Below are positions 36,683 through 46,115 of a DNA stretch of 64,000 nt, piece by piece. The stretch is from contig NZ_CP016449.1 in the NCBI RefSeq assembly GCF_001713375.1, positions 2,790,001-2,854,000 of the forward strand, read 5' to 3'. Made by a program: the position numbers and the translations under genes. The notes beneath the pieces are model-generated. The model was not told the DNA's origin, made no database searches, and saw only the letters and a list, made by a program, of their open reading frames with translations. Origin of the DNA: Hydrogenophaga sp. RAC07 (GTDB lineage Bacteria; Pseudomonadota; Gammaproteobacteria; Burkholderiales; Burkholderiaceae_C). Within the stretch, counting starts at the first letter, position 1. Every line of letters begins with the position of its first letter.

Positions 36683-37495
36683 TTAGCGAACGCCATACAC
36701 CACTGCCCCTAGCTGGCGATCGGCGCTCAGTGTGGCAAAGGTCAACTGAAATCCTGCGCCCGCCGCCACCAGGTACGCAACACCCGCAGAAGGCAAGCCT
36801 TCGTTCAGGCAAGGGGAGCCACCATTGGTGACCGATACGTTGAATACGTTCTTGGCAGAGGCACGTGGGACAAAACGGCCGGAGAAAGGGCAACCTGAAA
36901 CCGAACCGACGGTTGCCGAGAAATTGCCATCCAAGTTCACCGTAAGGGTGTGCTGATCGTTGCCCTGGCCGCGCACGGTCCAGGAGCCCGCGAGGCTGGC
37001 CAGATCGGCGGCGGCGTTGTAGTCATACGCTGACTGCGGAGCACTGGTGATCGTTGAGGTGGTGCTCGAGTCCGTGATCGTTCCGCTGATGGACTTGGCC
37101 GACGCGTTGTAGCTCGCACTGGCCACCGCATTCGTGGCCAAGGCGGGGGGTGGGTTCGCGAAATTCCGCACACTGCCCGCAATGAACAAGCTGCCGTTGG
37201 AGGTTCCCGTGCCCTGCGCAAAGCCCTTTACATCCAGAGACGTGCCGTTGGGCGTTCCGTAAATGGTCCAGAACTGACCGTTCTCAAGCACCAGCATTTG
37301 AAACGCCGTGCTGCTACCGGGCAGCGTCGGATTGCCAAGCTGGGCAGGGAATTCAGTCACGACCAGAGAGCCCGCGTAGTACCCCTCAGCAGACGGCCCC
37401 GCCGGCGCGCCGACAACGTCATCGCCGCCCCCACCACAGCTGACCACTCCCGCCAGGGCCACCAAAGACACCGCCAACGCTGCATAACGTTTCAT
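36683..37495 (-). CDS. Lipoprotein of unknown function
   Basis: A 270-residue exported lipoprotein. Start chosen at MKRYAALAV. The lipobox VVSC (about residue 19-22) is followed by a Gly/Asp linker. The mature protein is Ser/Thr/Gly-rich with beta-strand patterns: GYYAGSLVV opening, FQMLVLENGQFWTIYG and, in the second half, LTVNLDGNFSATVG, with two Cys near SGCPF and SPCLN that may pair. It resembles surface-lipoprotein beta-barrel folds of Burkholderiales, but no family was assigned. It starts convergent with the coiled-coil gene, 3 bp apart. Confidence 0.82.
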   Translation of the reverse strand: MKRYAALAVSLVALAGVVSCGGGGDDVVGAPAGPSAEGYYAGSLVVTEFPAQLGNPTLPGSSTAFQMLVLENGQFWTIYGTPNGTSLDVKGFAQGTGTSNGSLFIAGSVRNFANPPPALATNAVASASYNASAKSISGTITDSSTTSTITSAPQSAYDYNAAADLASLAGSWTVRGQGNDQHTLTVNLDGNFSATVGSVSGCPFSGRFVPRASAKNVFNVSVTNGGSPCLNEGLPSAGVAYLVAAGAGFQLTFATLSADRQLGAVVYGVR

Positions 37496-37628
37496 GAGAG
37501 CTCCCCTGTGAAAACAGACCACTTTCATCCGGTGGATGAACTTTCATGATGGTACGGAGTAGGGTTTCGCCTTTCTGTGCGCTGGCGCGCCAAGGGCCCC
37601 GAGAGAGTGAGAACTGCTTCACGCACGC

Positions 37629-37662
37629 GCGCAAAAACACCAACGGGCCCGAAGGCCCGCTG
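37629..37662 (-). terminator. Intrinsic terminator of the DUF4148 gene (minus strand)
   Basis: CACCAGCGGGCC pairs with GGCCCGTTGGTG across a TTCG loop, followed on the minus strand by TTTTT. It lies about 115 bp downstream of the DUF4148 stop and before the lipoprotein promoter. Confidence 0.85.
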
Positions 37663-37776
37663 GTGATCTGCGCAGATGAGGGTTCAAGGGCCGGGGCCCG
37701 TGCGGTCTGGATTCTTCGTTTGCGGGCGGGGCGAGCCATCTCGTGAACAGCTGCCGCCCCGCGGCCGGGCGCTTCA

Positions 37777-38298
37777 TCACTGGCGGTTCAGTTGACCGAC
37801 GTTCATGCTGTCGGCAGCGCGCAGGCCGGCCTGGCGAATCTGCTCGACTTGCTCGGGCGTGGCGATTTTGGGGTATTCGTTTTCGCTCACATCCAGCAGA
37901 CCGAGGCGGCGCGCTTCGGCGGTTTCAGCCATCACCTGTGCGCGGGTCTTGCCCATCTGGGTCTGCTGGGCGGGGTAGTTGGAGGGATTGATCTGGTTCA
38001 GCTTCAAGCCGGTTTCAATGTCGGCCACCAGGTCGCCGGTGCGGACGGCTTCGGCCAGTTCGGCTTTCACCTGTGCGCGGGTCTTGCCCACCTGGCTCGG
38101 CTGGGCCGGGTAATTGGAGGGATAGAGTTCGTTGAGTTTCAGACCGCGCTCGGTGTCCGCCAGCAGGTCGCCCGTTCGAACGGCTTCGGCCAGCTCGGCC
38201 TGCACCTGTGCACGGGTCAGCGGAGCACTCTGGGCCATGGCGGTGCCGGCGGTGGCGGCGAAGACCAGGGGCAAAAGGATGGTGGTGGAGAGTTTCAT
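37777..38298 (-). CDS. DUF4148 protein with tandem repeats
   Basis: A 173-residue secreted protein. A signal peptide ends near AMAQ. The mature part holds three copies of a unit built on LTRAQVQAELAEAVRTGDL / KTRAQVKAELAEAVRTGDL / KTRAQVMAETAEARRLGLL. The first two copies also share ELYPSNYPAQ / QINPSNYPAQ spacers. DUF4148 is abundant in beta-proteobacteria and has no settled function. It is divergent from a CusR-like regulator with a metal-box-like site between, so metal-responsive expression is plausible. Confidence 0.88.
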   Translation of the reverse strand: MKLSTTILLPLVFAATAGTAMAQSAPLTRAQVQAELAEAVRTGDLLADTERGLKLNELYPSNYPAQPSQVGKTRAQVKAELAEAVRTGDLVADIETGLKLNQINPSNYPAQQTQMGKTRAQVMAETAEARRLGLLDVSENEYPKIATPEQVEQIRQAGLRAADSMNVGQLNRQ

Positions 38299-38398
38299 GA
38301 TGATTCCTTGTGAGAGCGTTGGGGGAAGACTGGTGTGCCTCTGTGTTTGGCACAGGAAGAACTTTAAAAACCGAACGTGTCGTTTCCCGAACGCCAGA

Positions 38399-38414
38399 AT
38401 GACAAATTCGTAAT
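38399..38414. promoter_or_regulatory. Candidate metal-response (CusR/CopR-type) box
   Basis: ATGACAAATTCGTAAT is an imperfect inverted repeat like the ATGACAA-N2-TTGTAAT boxes bound by CopR/CusR/CzcR regulators. It lies in the 208-bp gap between the divergent DUF4148 and response-regulator genes, so it could serve both. Confidence 0.5.
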
Positions 38415-38506
38415 GCAGCAAAAGGGCGGTTTCCGGGACAATTGCGGTCATGCCCGGGGGTAGCCAAGCCCCTGCCCTGCCCTGCCACCCCACACGGATT
38501 CCTGCC

Positions 38507-39187
38507 ATGCGCGTGCTGGTCATTGAAGACGAAGCCAAGATCGCTGACTACGTCAAGCGCGGCCTGTCCGAGGCCGGCTACACCGTGGACGTTGCGCGCG
38601 ACGGCATCGAGGGCCGCTACCTCGCGCTCGAAGGTGACTACCAGTTGGTGGTGCTCGACATCATGTTGCCGGGCATCGATGGTTTCGGCGTGCTGTCGGC
38701 CCTGCGGCAGAAGCGTGGCACGCCGGTGCTCATGCTCACCGCGCGCGACCGGGTGGAAGACCGCGTGCAGGGCCTGGAAGCCGGGGCCGACGACTACCTC
38801 GTCAAACCCTTTGCCTTCTCCGAGCTGCTCGCCCGCGTGGGCGCGCTGCTGCGCCGCGGCCCGGCGGCAACAGACGCGGCCAACACGCGCATGGCGGTGT
38901 GCGATCTGGAGATGGACCTGCTCGGCCGCAAGGCCTGGCGCGCGGGCCAGCGGCTGGACCTCACTGCCAAGGAGTTCTCCCTGCTCGCGCTGCTGGCGCG
39001 GCGCAAGGGCCAGATCCTGTCGCGCACCACCATCGCCGAGCAGGTGTGGGACATGAACTTCGACTCGGACACCAACGTGGTGGAGGTGGCGGTGCGTCGC
39101 TTGCGCTCCAAGATGGACGACCCGTTCAAACCCAAGCTGCTGCACAACGTGCGCGGCATGGGCTATGTGCTGGAGGAGCGGGCATGA
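38507..39187 (+). CDS. Response regulator, OmpR family, heavy-metal type
   Basis: A 226-residue regulator. The receiver has acidic EDE, phosphoacceptor in VVLDIMLPGIDG and K in DDYLVKPF. The C-terminal winged helix ends with RRLRSKMDDPF and VRGMGYVLEE. The sequence is closest in style to CusR/CopR/IrlR. It overlaps the kinase gene by 4 bp, so they form one two-component system. Copper or another metal is the likely signal, not proven. Confidence 0.9.
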   Translation: MRVLVIEDEAKIADYVKRGLSEAGYTVDVARDGIEGRYLALEGDYQLVVLDIMLPGIDGFGVLSALRQKRGTPVLMLTARDRVEDRVQGLEAGADDYLVKPFAFSELLARVGALLRRGPAATDAANTRMAVCDLEMDLLGRKAWRAGQRLDLTAKEFSLLALLARRKGQILSRTTIAEQVWDMNFDSDTNVVEVAVRRLRSKMDDPFKPKLLHNVRGMGYVLEERA

Positions 39188-40566
39188 ACACCACGGCACT
39201 GGACACCACACCCGTGAGCAGCACGCCCGCCGAGACACCTTGTGCCTATTCCATCGGTCGGCGCCTGTCGCTGCTACTGGCCATCCAGACCGTGATCGGG
39301 CTGGGGGTGTTGCTGGCGTTCATCTACGGCGCCACCACCATGCTTTTCACCGCCAAGCACGAGGAAGAGCTGCGCAGTTACTCCGCCGTGCTGGTGGATG
39401 TGGTGCGCGAAGCCAATGCCAAAGGCGGTGAAGCCGAAGTCAAGGCCAAGCTGGCCTGGCTGGCCGAACGCCGCCCGGGCACCTTCGTGCAGGTGAACCG
39501 TGCCGATGGCAGCGAGCTCTACCGCGACAAGGCGCCCACCTTCGACGTGGCCACCTCGGAGTCGCGCGCCATGCCGTTCACGGTCGACACCTCGAACGGC
39601 GCCGGGCCTCTTCAGGGCCAGCTGACCCTGGACTGTTCGCAAGACGCCAAGACCGCCCGGCGCATGGCGCTGCTGCTGATCGCCGCCGTGCTGGCGGGCG
39701 CGGCGCTGGTGGGCTGGGGCACGTTCTGGCGCGTGCGTTGCAGCCTGCGGCCCTTGAACGATCTGGCGGCGCAAACCAAGGCGATCGACGCCCGCCGCCT
39801 GGGGCAGCGGCTCTCGCTGGCAGAACCGGTGGAGGAACTGCAACCGCTGATCGACCAGTTCAACGGCCTGATGCAGCGCGTGGAGCGCACCTATGTGCAG
39901 CTCGAAGGCTTCAATGCCGACGTGGCACACGAGCTGCGCACGCCGCTGACCAACCTCATTGGCCAGACCGAGGTGGCGCTGAGCCGCGAACGCACCACGG
40001 GTGAGCTCGAAGACACCTTGCACTCCAACCTGGAAGAGCTGCACCGCATGGCGGCCATCGTCAACGACATGCTGTTCCTCGCGCAGGCAGACCGTGGTGT
40101 GAAGGCGCGACGGGGTGCGGCGGTGAGCCTGGCGGAGCTGGTGCAGCAGGTGGTGGAGTTTCACGAGGCGTCGATGGAAGAGCGCGGCCTGACCGCGACC
40201 ATCATCGGCGACACCGCCTTGTCGGTGGACGAACCGCTGGTCAAACGCGCCATGTCCAACCTGCTGGGCAACGCCATCCGCTACGCCGACGCGGGCTCCA
40301 CCCTGAGCGTGCGCATCGCCCGCGAAGCCGGCGACAGCGTGCGGCTGTGGGTGGAAAACACCGGCCCCACGATCGAAGCCGAGCACCTGCCCCGCCTGTT
40401 CGATCGTTTCTTCCGCGCCGACGTGTCGCGCTGCGAGCTGGAGAAGCCGCACCACGGCCTGGGCCTGTCCATCGTCGCGGCCATCGCGCGCATGCACGAT
40501 GGTTTTCCGGCCGCGGAGTCGAGTGGTCGCACCACGCGTGTGGGCTTCAGCCTGCACACCGCCTGA
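39184..40566 (+). CDS. Sensor histidine kinase, heavy-metal type
   Basis: A 460-residue membrane kinase. Two helices (about 28-55 and 160-180) bound a periplasmic domain of about 110 residues. A HAMP follows, then HisKA with DVAHELRTPLTNL, and the ATP domain with N-box NLLGNAIRYAD and GLGLSIVAAI. The length fits CusS-type kinases. Partner of the upstream regulator. It ends 12 bp before the convergent hemW gene. Confidence 0.9.
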   Translation: MNTTALDTTPVSSTPAETPCAYSIGRRLSLLLAIQTVIGLGVLLAFIYGATTMLFTAKHEEELRSYSAVLVDVVREANAKGGEAEVKAKLAWLAERRPGTFVQVNRADGSELYRDKAPTFDVATSESRAMPFTVDTSNGAGPLQGQLTLDCSQDAKTARRMALLLIAAVLAGAALVGWGTFWRVRCSLRPLNDLAAQTKAIDARRLGQRLSLAEPVEELQPLIDQFNGLMQRVERTYVQLEGFNADVAHELRTPLTNLIGQTEVALSRERTTGELEDTLHSNLEELHRMAAIVNDMLFLAQADRGVKARRGAAVSLAELVQQVVEFHEASMEERGLTATIIGDTALSVDEPLVKRAMSNLLGNAIRYADAGSTLSVRIAREAGDSVRLWVENTGPTIEAEHLPRLFDRFFRADVSRCELEKPHHGLGLSIVAAIARMHDGFPAAESSGRTTRVGFSLHTA

Positions 40567-40578
40567 GGCAGGGCGGCT

Positions 40579-41853
40579 TCAGTCCGCGAGAAAGATTTCC
40601 TGCAGGTCGCTGAGGAAGTCGAAGCCCCGATCGGTGGGCCACACACGGACCGCATCGCGCTCGATCAGGCCTTTCTGCACCGCGAGCGCAAGCCCGGCTT
40701 CGATGCTGGAGAGCGGCAAGCCCGTGCGCTCCGTGAACTGCTGCAGGCTGAAGCCCTCCTTGAGCCGCAAGGCGTTGAGCATGAACTCGAACGGCAAAGC
40801 CTTGCGCGGCACCTCGTCGGCACTCACCACCGCATTGCCCGCCAGCGCACGCTCCATGTACAGGCGCGGCTCGCGCACCCGCACCGGGCGTCCCACGCGG
40901 TGGGCAAAACTCAGCTTGCTGTGCGCGCCCGCACCAATGCCCAGGTAGTCGCCGAACTGCCAGTAGTTCGTGTTGTGCCAGCTGCGGTGCCCGGCGCGTG
41001 CATAGGCCGACACCTCGTACCGCTGCAGCCCCGCCTCGGCGGTGAGTTCGGTGATGCGATCCAGCATGTCCCAGGCTTCGTCCTCGGGCGGCAGGGCCGG
41101 CGGGTACTTCGCAAAGTAGGTGTTGGGCTCCAGCGTGAGGTGGTAGATGGAGATGTGCGGCGGCGAAAACGACAGTGCGGTGCGCACGTCGGCCTCACAG
41201 TCGGCCAGCGTCTGCCCGGGCAGGGCGTACATGATGTCGAGGTTGAAGGTGTCGAAAGCCTGTGCGGCTTCATCGACCGCGGCCATGGCCTGGTCCCGGT
41301 CGTGTACACGACCCAGCGCCTTGAGGTGCACGTCGTTGAAACTCTGCACACCGATGGAAAGGCGCGTCACACCCGCTTCACGGAACGCGCGGAAGCGGTC
41401 TTTCTCGAAGGTGCCCGGGTTGGCTTCCAGCGTGATCTCGGCGTCGGCGTCGAGCCGCAGCAAGGCACGGACATCGCCCAGCAGGCGGTCGACGGATGCG
41501 GGTGAAAACAGACTGGGCGTGCCGCCACCGATGAACACGCTGTGCACCGTGCGGCCCCAGATCAGGGGCAACGAAGCTTCCAGGTCGGCGCGCAAGGCGT
41601 CCAGGTAACGCTCCTCGGGCAGCGGCTGACCCGGCTCGGACGTGGCGCTCCATTCGTGCGAATTGAAATCGCAGTAGGGGCACTTCTTCAAACACCACGG
41701 CAGGTGAATGTAGAGCGAGAGCGGCGGCAAGCTGTGCAACTGCAGCGTGCCGGGGCGCATCCAGTGGCGCACATCGTTCCAGGGCGCTTCGGGTGTGGAC
41801 GCCTTGCGACCGGGCAGCCCCCCGGGCCACGCCACCGGCTGGTCGGCACTCAT
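40579..41853 (-). CDS. hemW: Heme chaperone HemW (radical SAM)
   Basis: Radical SAM protein of the HemN/HemW family, 424 residues. The cluster motif is CLKKCPYC (C-x3-C-x2-C, about residue 54-61), then FIGGGTPSLF and SIGVQSFND. HemW members lack coproporphyrinogen oxidase activity and carry heme. There is a longer N-terminus than usual. Last gene of the kinase/PP2C/rph/rdgB/hemW run; it overlaps rdgB by 4 bp. Confidence 0.93.
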   Translation of the reverse strand: MSADQPVAWPGGLPGRKASTPEAPWNDVRHWMRPGTLQLHSLPPLSLYIHLPWCLKKCPYCDFNSHEWSATSEPGQPLPEERYLDALRADLEASLPLIWGRTVHSVFIGGGTPSLFSPASVDRLLGDVRALLRLDADAEITLEANPGTFEKDRFRAFREAGVTRLSIGVQSFNDVHLKALGRVHDRDQAMAAVDEAAQAFDTFNLDIMYALPGQTLADCEADVRTALSFSPPHISIYHLTLEPNTYFAKYPPALPPEDEAWDMLDRITELTAEAGLQRYEVSAYARAGHRSWHNTNYWQFGDYLGIGAGAHSKLSFAHRVGRPVRVREPRLYMERALAGNAVVSADEVPRKALPFEFMLNALRLKEGFSLQQFTERTGLPLSSIEAGLALAVQKGLIERDAVRVWPTDRGFDFLSDLQEIFLAD

Positions 41854-42473
41854 GGTGCGGTCTCTGGCGCGGGCGCGAACCAGCGCTCGCGCATCAAGGC
41901 CAGCATGTGTTGCGCTGCACGCCCACGGTGGCTGTTGGCATTTTTCAACTCGGTGGGCAGCTCGGCGAAGGTCTTGCCAAAAGCCGGCAGATACATGACC
42001 GGGTCAAAGCCGAATCCGTTCGCCCCGATGGGCTGCTGGGTGATGAGGCCGGGCGCGCGGCCCGTGGCCACCAGCGGCTCGGGGTCGTCGGCGCTGCGCA
42101 GGGCCACCAGCGTGCTCACCAGCGCGGCGCGGCGGTCCTGAATGCCCTGCATCTGCTCCAGCAACGCACGCACGTTGTTGTCGTCACCCTTCTCGTACCC
42201 GAACTGCGTGGCGTAGAAAGCCGTGTCCACACCGGGCAAACCGCCAAAGGCTTCCACACACAAACCGGCGTCGTCCGCCAGCGCCGGCAGACCACTGACC
42301 TGCGCGGCGTGTCGCGCCTTGGCCAGCGCGTTTTCCACAAAGGTGCGGTGTGGCTCGGGCGCTTCGGGAATGTTCAGATCGGCCTGGCGCACCAGCTCAA
42401 TGCCCAGCGGCGCAAACAGCGCCTGCAACTCGGCAAGCTTGCCTTTGTTGTTGGACGCCAGGACCAGCTTCAT
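41850..42473 (-). CDS. rdgB: Non-canonical purine NTP pyrophosphatase RdgB/HAM1
   Basis: Housecleaning enzyme that hydrolyses dITP, XTP and ITP to monophosphates, 207 residues. The substrate motif [12 protein letters not shown] is at the N-terminus, and later [13 protein letters not shown] and DDAGLCVEA give metal and base contacts. Overlaps rph and hemW by 4 bp each. Confidence 0.95.
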   Translation of the reverse strand: MKLVLASNNKGKLAELQALFAPLGIELVRQADLNIPEAPEPHRTFVENALAKARHAAQVSGLPALADDAGLCVEAFGGLPGVDTAFYATQFGYEKGDDNNVRALLEQMQGIQDRRAALVSTLVALRSADDPEPLVATGRAPGLITQQPIGANGFGFDPVMYLPAFGKTFAELPTELKNANSHRGRAAQHMLALMRERWFAPAPETAP

Positions 42474-43207
42474 GCCTTGTTGATACCCAGCGTCTGCTTC
42501 TGCAAGGTCACGAGTTCGCCAATGCCCTTTTCGGCCAAGGCCAGCAGCGCGTCCATCTCGCGGCGTGTGAACGCCACGCCCTCGGCCGTACCCTGCACTT
42601 CCACAAAATGGCCGGCACCGGTCATCACCACGTTCATGTCGGTGTCGCAGGCCGAGTCTTCCACGTACTCCAGATCGAGCAGCGGCGTGCCTTGCAAGAT
42701 GCCGACCGAAATCGCGGCCACGTGGTCCTTGATGGGTGAGGCGGCAATCTTGCCGTCGGCGATCAGCTTGCCCACGGCGTCGTGCGCGGCCACGAAAGCG
42801 CCGGTGATGCTCGCCGTACGCGTGCCGCCGTCGGCCTGGATCACGTCGCAGTCCAACGAAATGGTGCGTTCGCCCAAGGCTTTCAGATCGAACACCGCGC
42901 GCAATGAACGGCCGATCAATCGCTGAATCTCCTGCGTGCGGCCGCTCTGCTTGCCCTTCGCAGCTTCGCGGTCACTGCGGGTGTGCGTGGCGCGCGGCAG
43001 CATGCCGTACTCGGCCGTCACCCACCCTTCGCCGCTGCCGCGTTTGTGCGGCGGCACCTTCTCTTCCACCGACGCGGTGCACAGCACCTTGGTGTGACCG
43101 AACTCGATCAGCACCGAGCCTTCGGCATGCATGGTGTAGCTGCGGGTGATGCGCACCGGGCGCAGGGCATCAACGGCCCGTTGGCCGGGTCGGGAAACTT
43201 CGCTCAT
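42470..43207 (-). CDS. rph: Ribonuclease PH
   Basis: 3'-5' phosphorolytic exoribonuclease that trims tRNA 3' ends, 245 residues. Typical [14 protein letters not shown] start, [18 protein letters not shown] and [15 protein letters not shown] with phosphate-binding residues. It follows the phosphatase gene by 9 bp in the same run. Confidence 0.96.
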   Translation of the reverse strand: MSEVSRPGQRAVDALRPVRITRSYTMHAEGSVLIEFGHTKVLCTASVEEKVPPHKRGSGEGWVTAEYGMLPRATHTRSDREAAKGKQSGRTQEIQRLIGRSLRAVFDLKALGERTISLDCDVIQADGGTRTASITGAFVAAHDAVGKLIADGKIAASPIKDHVAAISVGILQGTPLLDLEYVEDSACDTDMNVVMTGAGHFVEVQGTAEGVAFTRREMDALLALAEKGIGELVTLQKQTLGINKA

Positions 43208-43216
43208 GGGGAAACC

Positions 43217-44116
43217 TCAGGTGTTGCGTTCGGCCGTGCGGCGAATCGCTTCGTTGATTTCGGCGATCGATTGTTCGATCGCCGCGTCGTCCAGATCTTC
43301 CATGGTCGAGTCGGGTGTGCCCGACTGGATGGTGGAGGCGAACACACCTTCTTCGATGTCCTCGGTGGACACGCGGGTGCTCTGGAATTCGTCGGCCGTC
43401 TCCCATTCCATGGCAAGCACGGTCACGTTGTCGCAGCGTGGGCCGCCACGTTTGAGCGCCAGCTCCACCAGCTCGGGCACGGCTTGCTCCAACGGCCGCT
43501 TGGACAACTCTTCCGTGATTTCCTCATCGGACACCGTGCCCCACAGCCCGTCAGAGCACAGCAGCACGCGGTCGCCCTGCATCAGTTGCACCGGGCCCGA
43601 CAGGTCAAACACCGGTTTGGCCGGCGAGCCCAGGCAGGTGAACAGTATGTTGCGGTTGATGTGCTCGGTTGCGCGGCCCAGGTGGGCTTGCTGCTCCATA
43701 TAGGAGTGGTCGCGTGTGCGCGTGAGCATTTCACCGTTGCGAACCACGTACAAGCGCGAGTCGCCACAGTGCACCCAGTACACATGGCCCCGCTCCATGA
43801 CAGACGCCACCAGGGTGGTACGGGGTGTGTCGAGCATGCCCTTTTCGGCAGCGTAACGAATGATCTGGTGGTGCGCGGCCATCAGCGCGCTGGAGAGGAA
43901 TTCAGGCACCTCCCTCACAGTGGGATTGGCCGCCTTTTGGAAGTACGCTGAGAAAGTCTGCAATGCCAGCTGTGCGGCCATGGCACCTTCGGGGTGTCCA
44001 CCCATGCCGTCGGCCAGCACAAACAAGCCGGATTCCCGGGTGTAGGCATAGCCCATGCGGTCTTCATTGCGCTCCCGCCCACCTTGGCGGCTGATCTGAT
44101 AGACCGAAAATTTCAT
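43217..44116 (-). CDS. PP2C-family Ser/Thr protein phosphatase
   Basis: Metal-dependent phosphatase, 299 residues. The PPM motifs are visible: RNEDRMGY, LFVLADGMGGHPEGAMAA (metal Asp and Gly), CGDSRLYVVRNGE, LLCSDGLWGTVSDEE and CDNVTVLAM. A C-terminal acidic tail (about 250-299) is added. It overlaps the Ser/Thr kinase gene by 4 bp, so kinase and phosphatase form a reversible switch. Confidence 0.93.
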   Translation of the reverse strand: MKFSVYQISRQGGRERNEDRMGYAYTRESGLFVLADGMGGHPEGAMAAQLALQTFSAYFQKAANPTVREVPEFLSSALMAAHHQIIRYAAEKGMLDTPRTTLVASVMERGHVYWVHCGDSRLYVVRNGEMLTRTRDHSYMEQQAHLGRATEHINRNILFTCLGSPAKPVFDLSGPVQLMQGDRVLLCSDGLWGTVSDEEITEELSKRPLEQAVPELVELALKRGGPRCDNVTVLAMEWETADEFQSTRVSTEDIEEGVFASTIQSGTPDSTMEDLDDAAIEQSIAEINEAIRRTAERNT

Positions 44117-45120
44117 CGAAACTTGGTGCCGGCGTTGGTGGATTTCCGCAGGGATTTCTTGTTGTCCGACACGATGTTGTCAAACTGCAGCCGCATTTTT
44201 TCGGCCACGGTGAGCTTGGTGTAACTGCGCTCGGTTTCGCGGCTGAGCTCTTTCTGCAGCGCAAACACCGATTGCGGACGCGACAAGGGATCCAGCGACA
44301 TGCACCATTCGACCACCTCGATCAGGTTGTCGGAGTAGACGCCGCGCAGGCGGGACAGCGCCAACGACAGGCGGTCTTTTTCAAGACGTTGTGGCGCATC
44401 GTTGGGCGGATAACCCTGCATGCTGGCGTAAATGCATGCGCCGATCGCATAGATATCGGTCCAGGGGCCCATGCTGGAGTCGCGCCGGTACATCTCGGGC
44501 GCGGCGAAGCCGGGCGTGTACATGGGGCGGATGAAGTTGCCTTCCTTGCTCAACACCTCGCGAGCTGCGCCGAAGTCGATCAACACCGAGCGGTTGTCGT
44601 CGGTCACGAATATGTTGGCGGGCTTGATGTCGAGGTGCAGCATCTTGTGCTGGTGCACGATGCGCAGACCACGCAAGACCTCGTCGTACAGCGAACGGAT
44701 GGTCGATTCGCGAAAAACCTTCTGCTTCTTCTGCTCTCGCGCAGTGATGATGAATTCCTGCAGCGAAGCGCCTTCCAGAAAGTTCATGACCATGTACACG
44801 GTCTCGTTCTCGCGGAAGAAGTTGAGAACGCTCACCACGGAGGCGTGTGAAATCTGAGCGAGTGCCCGACCTTCTTCAAAGAAGCTCTTCAAGCCCAGTC
44901 GGTAGAGCGAGAGTTTTTCGGGCTGCACTTGAGGCAACAACTCACCTGGTCCACGCGAAGCGAGCGAGGAAGGCAGGTATTCCTTGACGGCGACCTGCTG
45001 GCCTTCGGTGTCCACCGCGAGGTAAACAACACCAAAACCCCCGGCTGCCAGTTTGCGAACAATGCGGTAACCACCAATCACGGTGTCCGGCGGGAGCGGT
45101 GCGGGTTTGACCTTTGACAT
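44113..45120 (-). CDS. Ser/Thr protein kinase (Hanks-type)
   Basis: Bacterial eukaryotic-like kinase, 335 residues. The Gly-loop is KLAAGGFGVVYLA, the catalytic Lys is in VAVKEYLP, the HRD-type loop is HLDIKPANIF, the DFG is LIDFGAA, and the APE motif is in AAPEMYRRDS. There is no membrane helix or PASTA repeat, so it is cytosolic. It precedes the PP2C gene on the minus strand and is divergent from yicC, with 60 bp between. Confidence 0.92.
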   Translation of the reverse strand: MSKVKPAPLPPDTVIGGYRIVRKLAAGGFGVVYLAVDTEGQQVAVKEYLPSSLASRGPGELLPQVQPEKLSLYRLGLKSFFEEGRALAQISHASVVSVLNFFRENETVYMVMNFLEGASLQEFIITAREQKKQKVFRESTIRSLYDEVLRGLRIVHQHKMLHLDIKPANIFVTDDNRSVLIDFGAAREVLSKEGNFIRPMYTPGFAAPEMYRRDSSMGPWTDIYAIGACIYASMQGYPPNDAPQRLEKDRLSLALSRLRGVYSDNLIEVVEWCMSLDPLSRPQSVFALQKELSRETERSYTKLTVAEKMRLQFDNIVSDNKKSLRKSTNAGTKFR

Positions 45121-45180
45121 AATTCGGATGGTTTCCGGAACGCCTCGTTTTGGACCACTCAACCTGACGGGCAAAGTGCA

Positions 45181-46113
45181 ATGGCAGTTTACAGCATGAC
45201 CGGCTATGCAACGGCCCACCTGGGCGGGCCCGCCACGGCCGCGAACGCAGAGCCTGCGCGCGATCCAAAACCGGGCCTGGGCCTGGAGATCCGCTCGGTC
45301 AACAGCCGATTTCTCGACCTCACGTTCAAACTGCCTGACGACCTTCGCGGTTCAGAGCCGGTGCTGCGCGAACTGCTGACAGCACGCCTCAAGCGCGGCA
45401 AGGTCGAGGTTCGCGCGTGGATCGAAGGCCGCAGCGACGCTACCCCACGTTCACCCAGCGCAATCGAACTCCAGAAGCTCGTCGGTCTGCAAGACAACGT
45501 GCGCGCCTGGTTGCCCACCGCGGCGCCATTGTCGGTGGCCGAGGTCCTGGGTCTCACCTCGCGCCAGCAGGGCAATCCCGGCGAGCTCAACGAGGGGCTT
45601 CAGTCGCTGGCGGAGGTCGCCATCAACAACCTCATGGAAGCGCGCGAGCGCGAGGGCCAACGTCTGGCGGCCATGCTGCTGGACCGCCTGGGTCAATTGC
45701 GGCAACTGGCCAAGGATGCGCAACCGCTCATTCCCCAACTGGTGGCCCAACAACGCCAGCGTTTCATCGACCGCTGGAACGAGGCCCTGGCCGCCGGCGG
45801 TCCGTCGGTCACTGGCAACACGGTCACGTCCGACATGGCCAACGACCGGGCTCTCACCGAAGCCACCGCATTTGCCATCCGCATCGATGTGGCCGAAGAG
45901 CTGACGCGGCTCGACTCTCACCTGACCGAGATCGAACGGCTGATCAAAAAGGGGGCCGAGGTCGGCAAACGGCTGGACTTCCTGATTCAGGAGTTGCACC
46001 GCGAAGCCAACACGCTGGGATCGAAGTCGTCCAACCTGGAGCTCACGCGCATCTCGGTGGACATGAAAGTGCTCATCGAACAGATGCGCGAGCAGGTACA
46101 AAACATCGAGTGA
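45181..46113 (+). CDS. yicC: YicC-family endoribonuclease
   Basis: YicC/YloC-type RNase, 310 residues. N-terminal [14 protein letters not shown], mid region [18 protein letters not shown] and C-terminal helical domain ending [24 protein letters not shown] are the family hallmarks. The E. coli homologue processes RyhB and other RNAs. It leads the yicC-gmk-rpoZ-spoT group; gmk begins 2 bp after its stop. Confidence 0.92.
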   Translation: MAVYSMTGYATAHLGGPATAANAEPARDPKPGLGLEIRSVNSRFLDLTFKLPDDLRGSEPVLRELLTARLKRGKVEVRAWIEGRSDATPRSPSAIELQKLVGLQDNVRAWLPTAAPLSVAEVLGLTSRQQGNPGELNEGLQSLAEVAINNLMEAREREGQRLAAMLLDRLGQLRQLAKDAQPLIPQLVAQQRQRFIDRWNEALAAGGPSVTGNTVTSDMANDRALTEATAFAIRIDVAEELTRLDSHLTEIERLIKKGAEVGKRLDFLIQELHREANTLGSKSSNLELTRISVDMKVLIEQMREQVQNIE

Positions 46114-46115
46114 GC

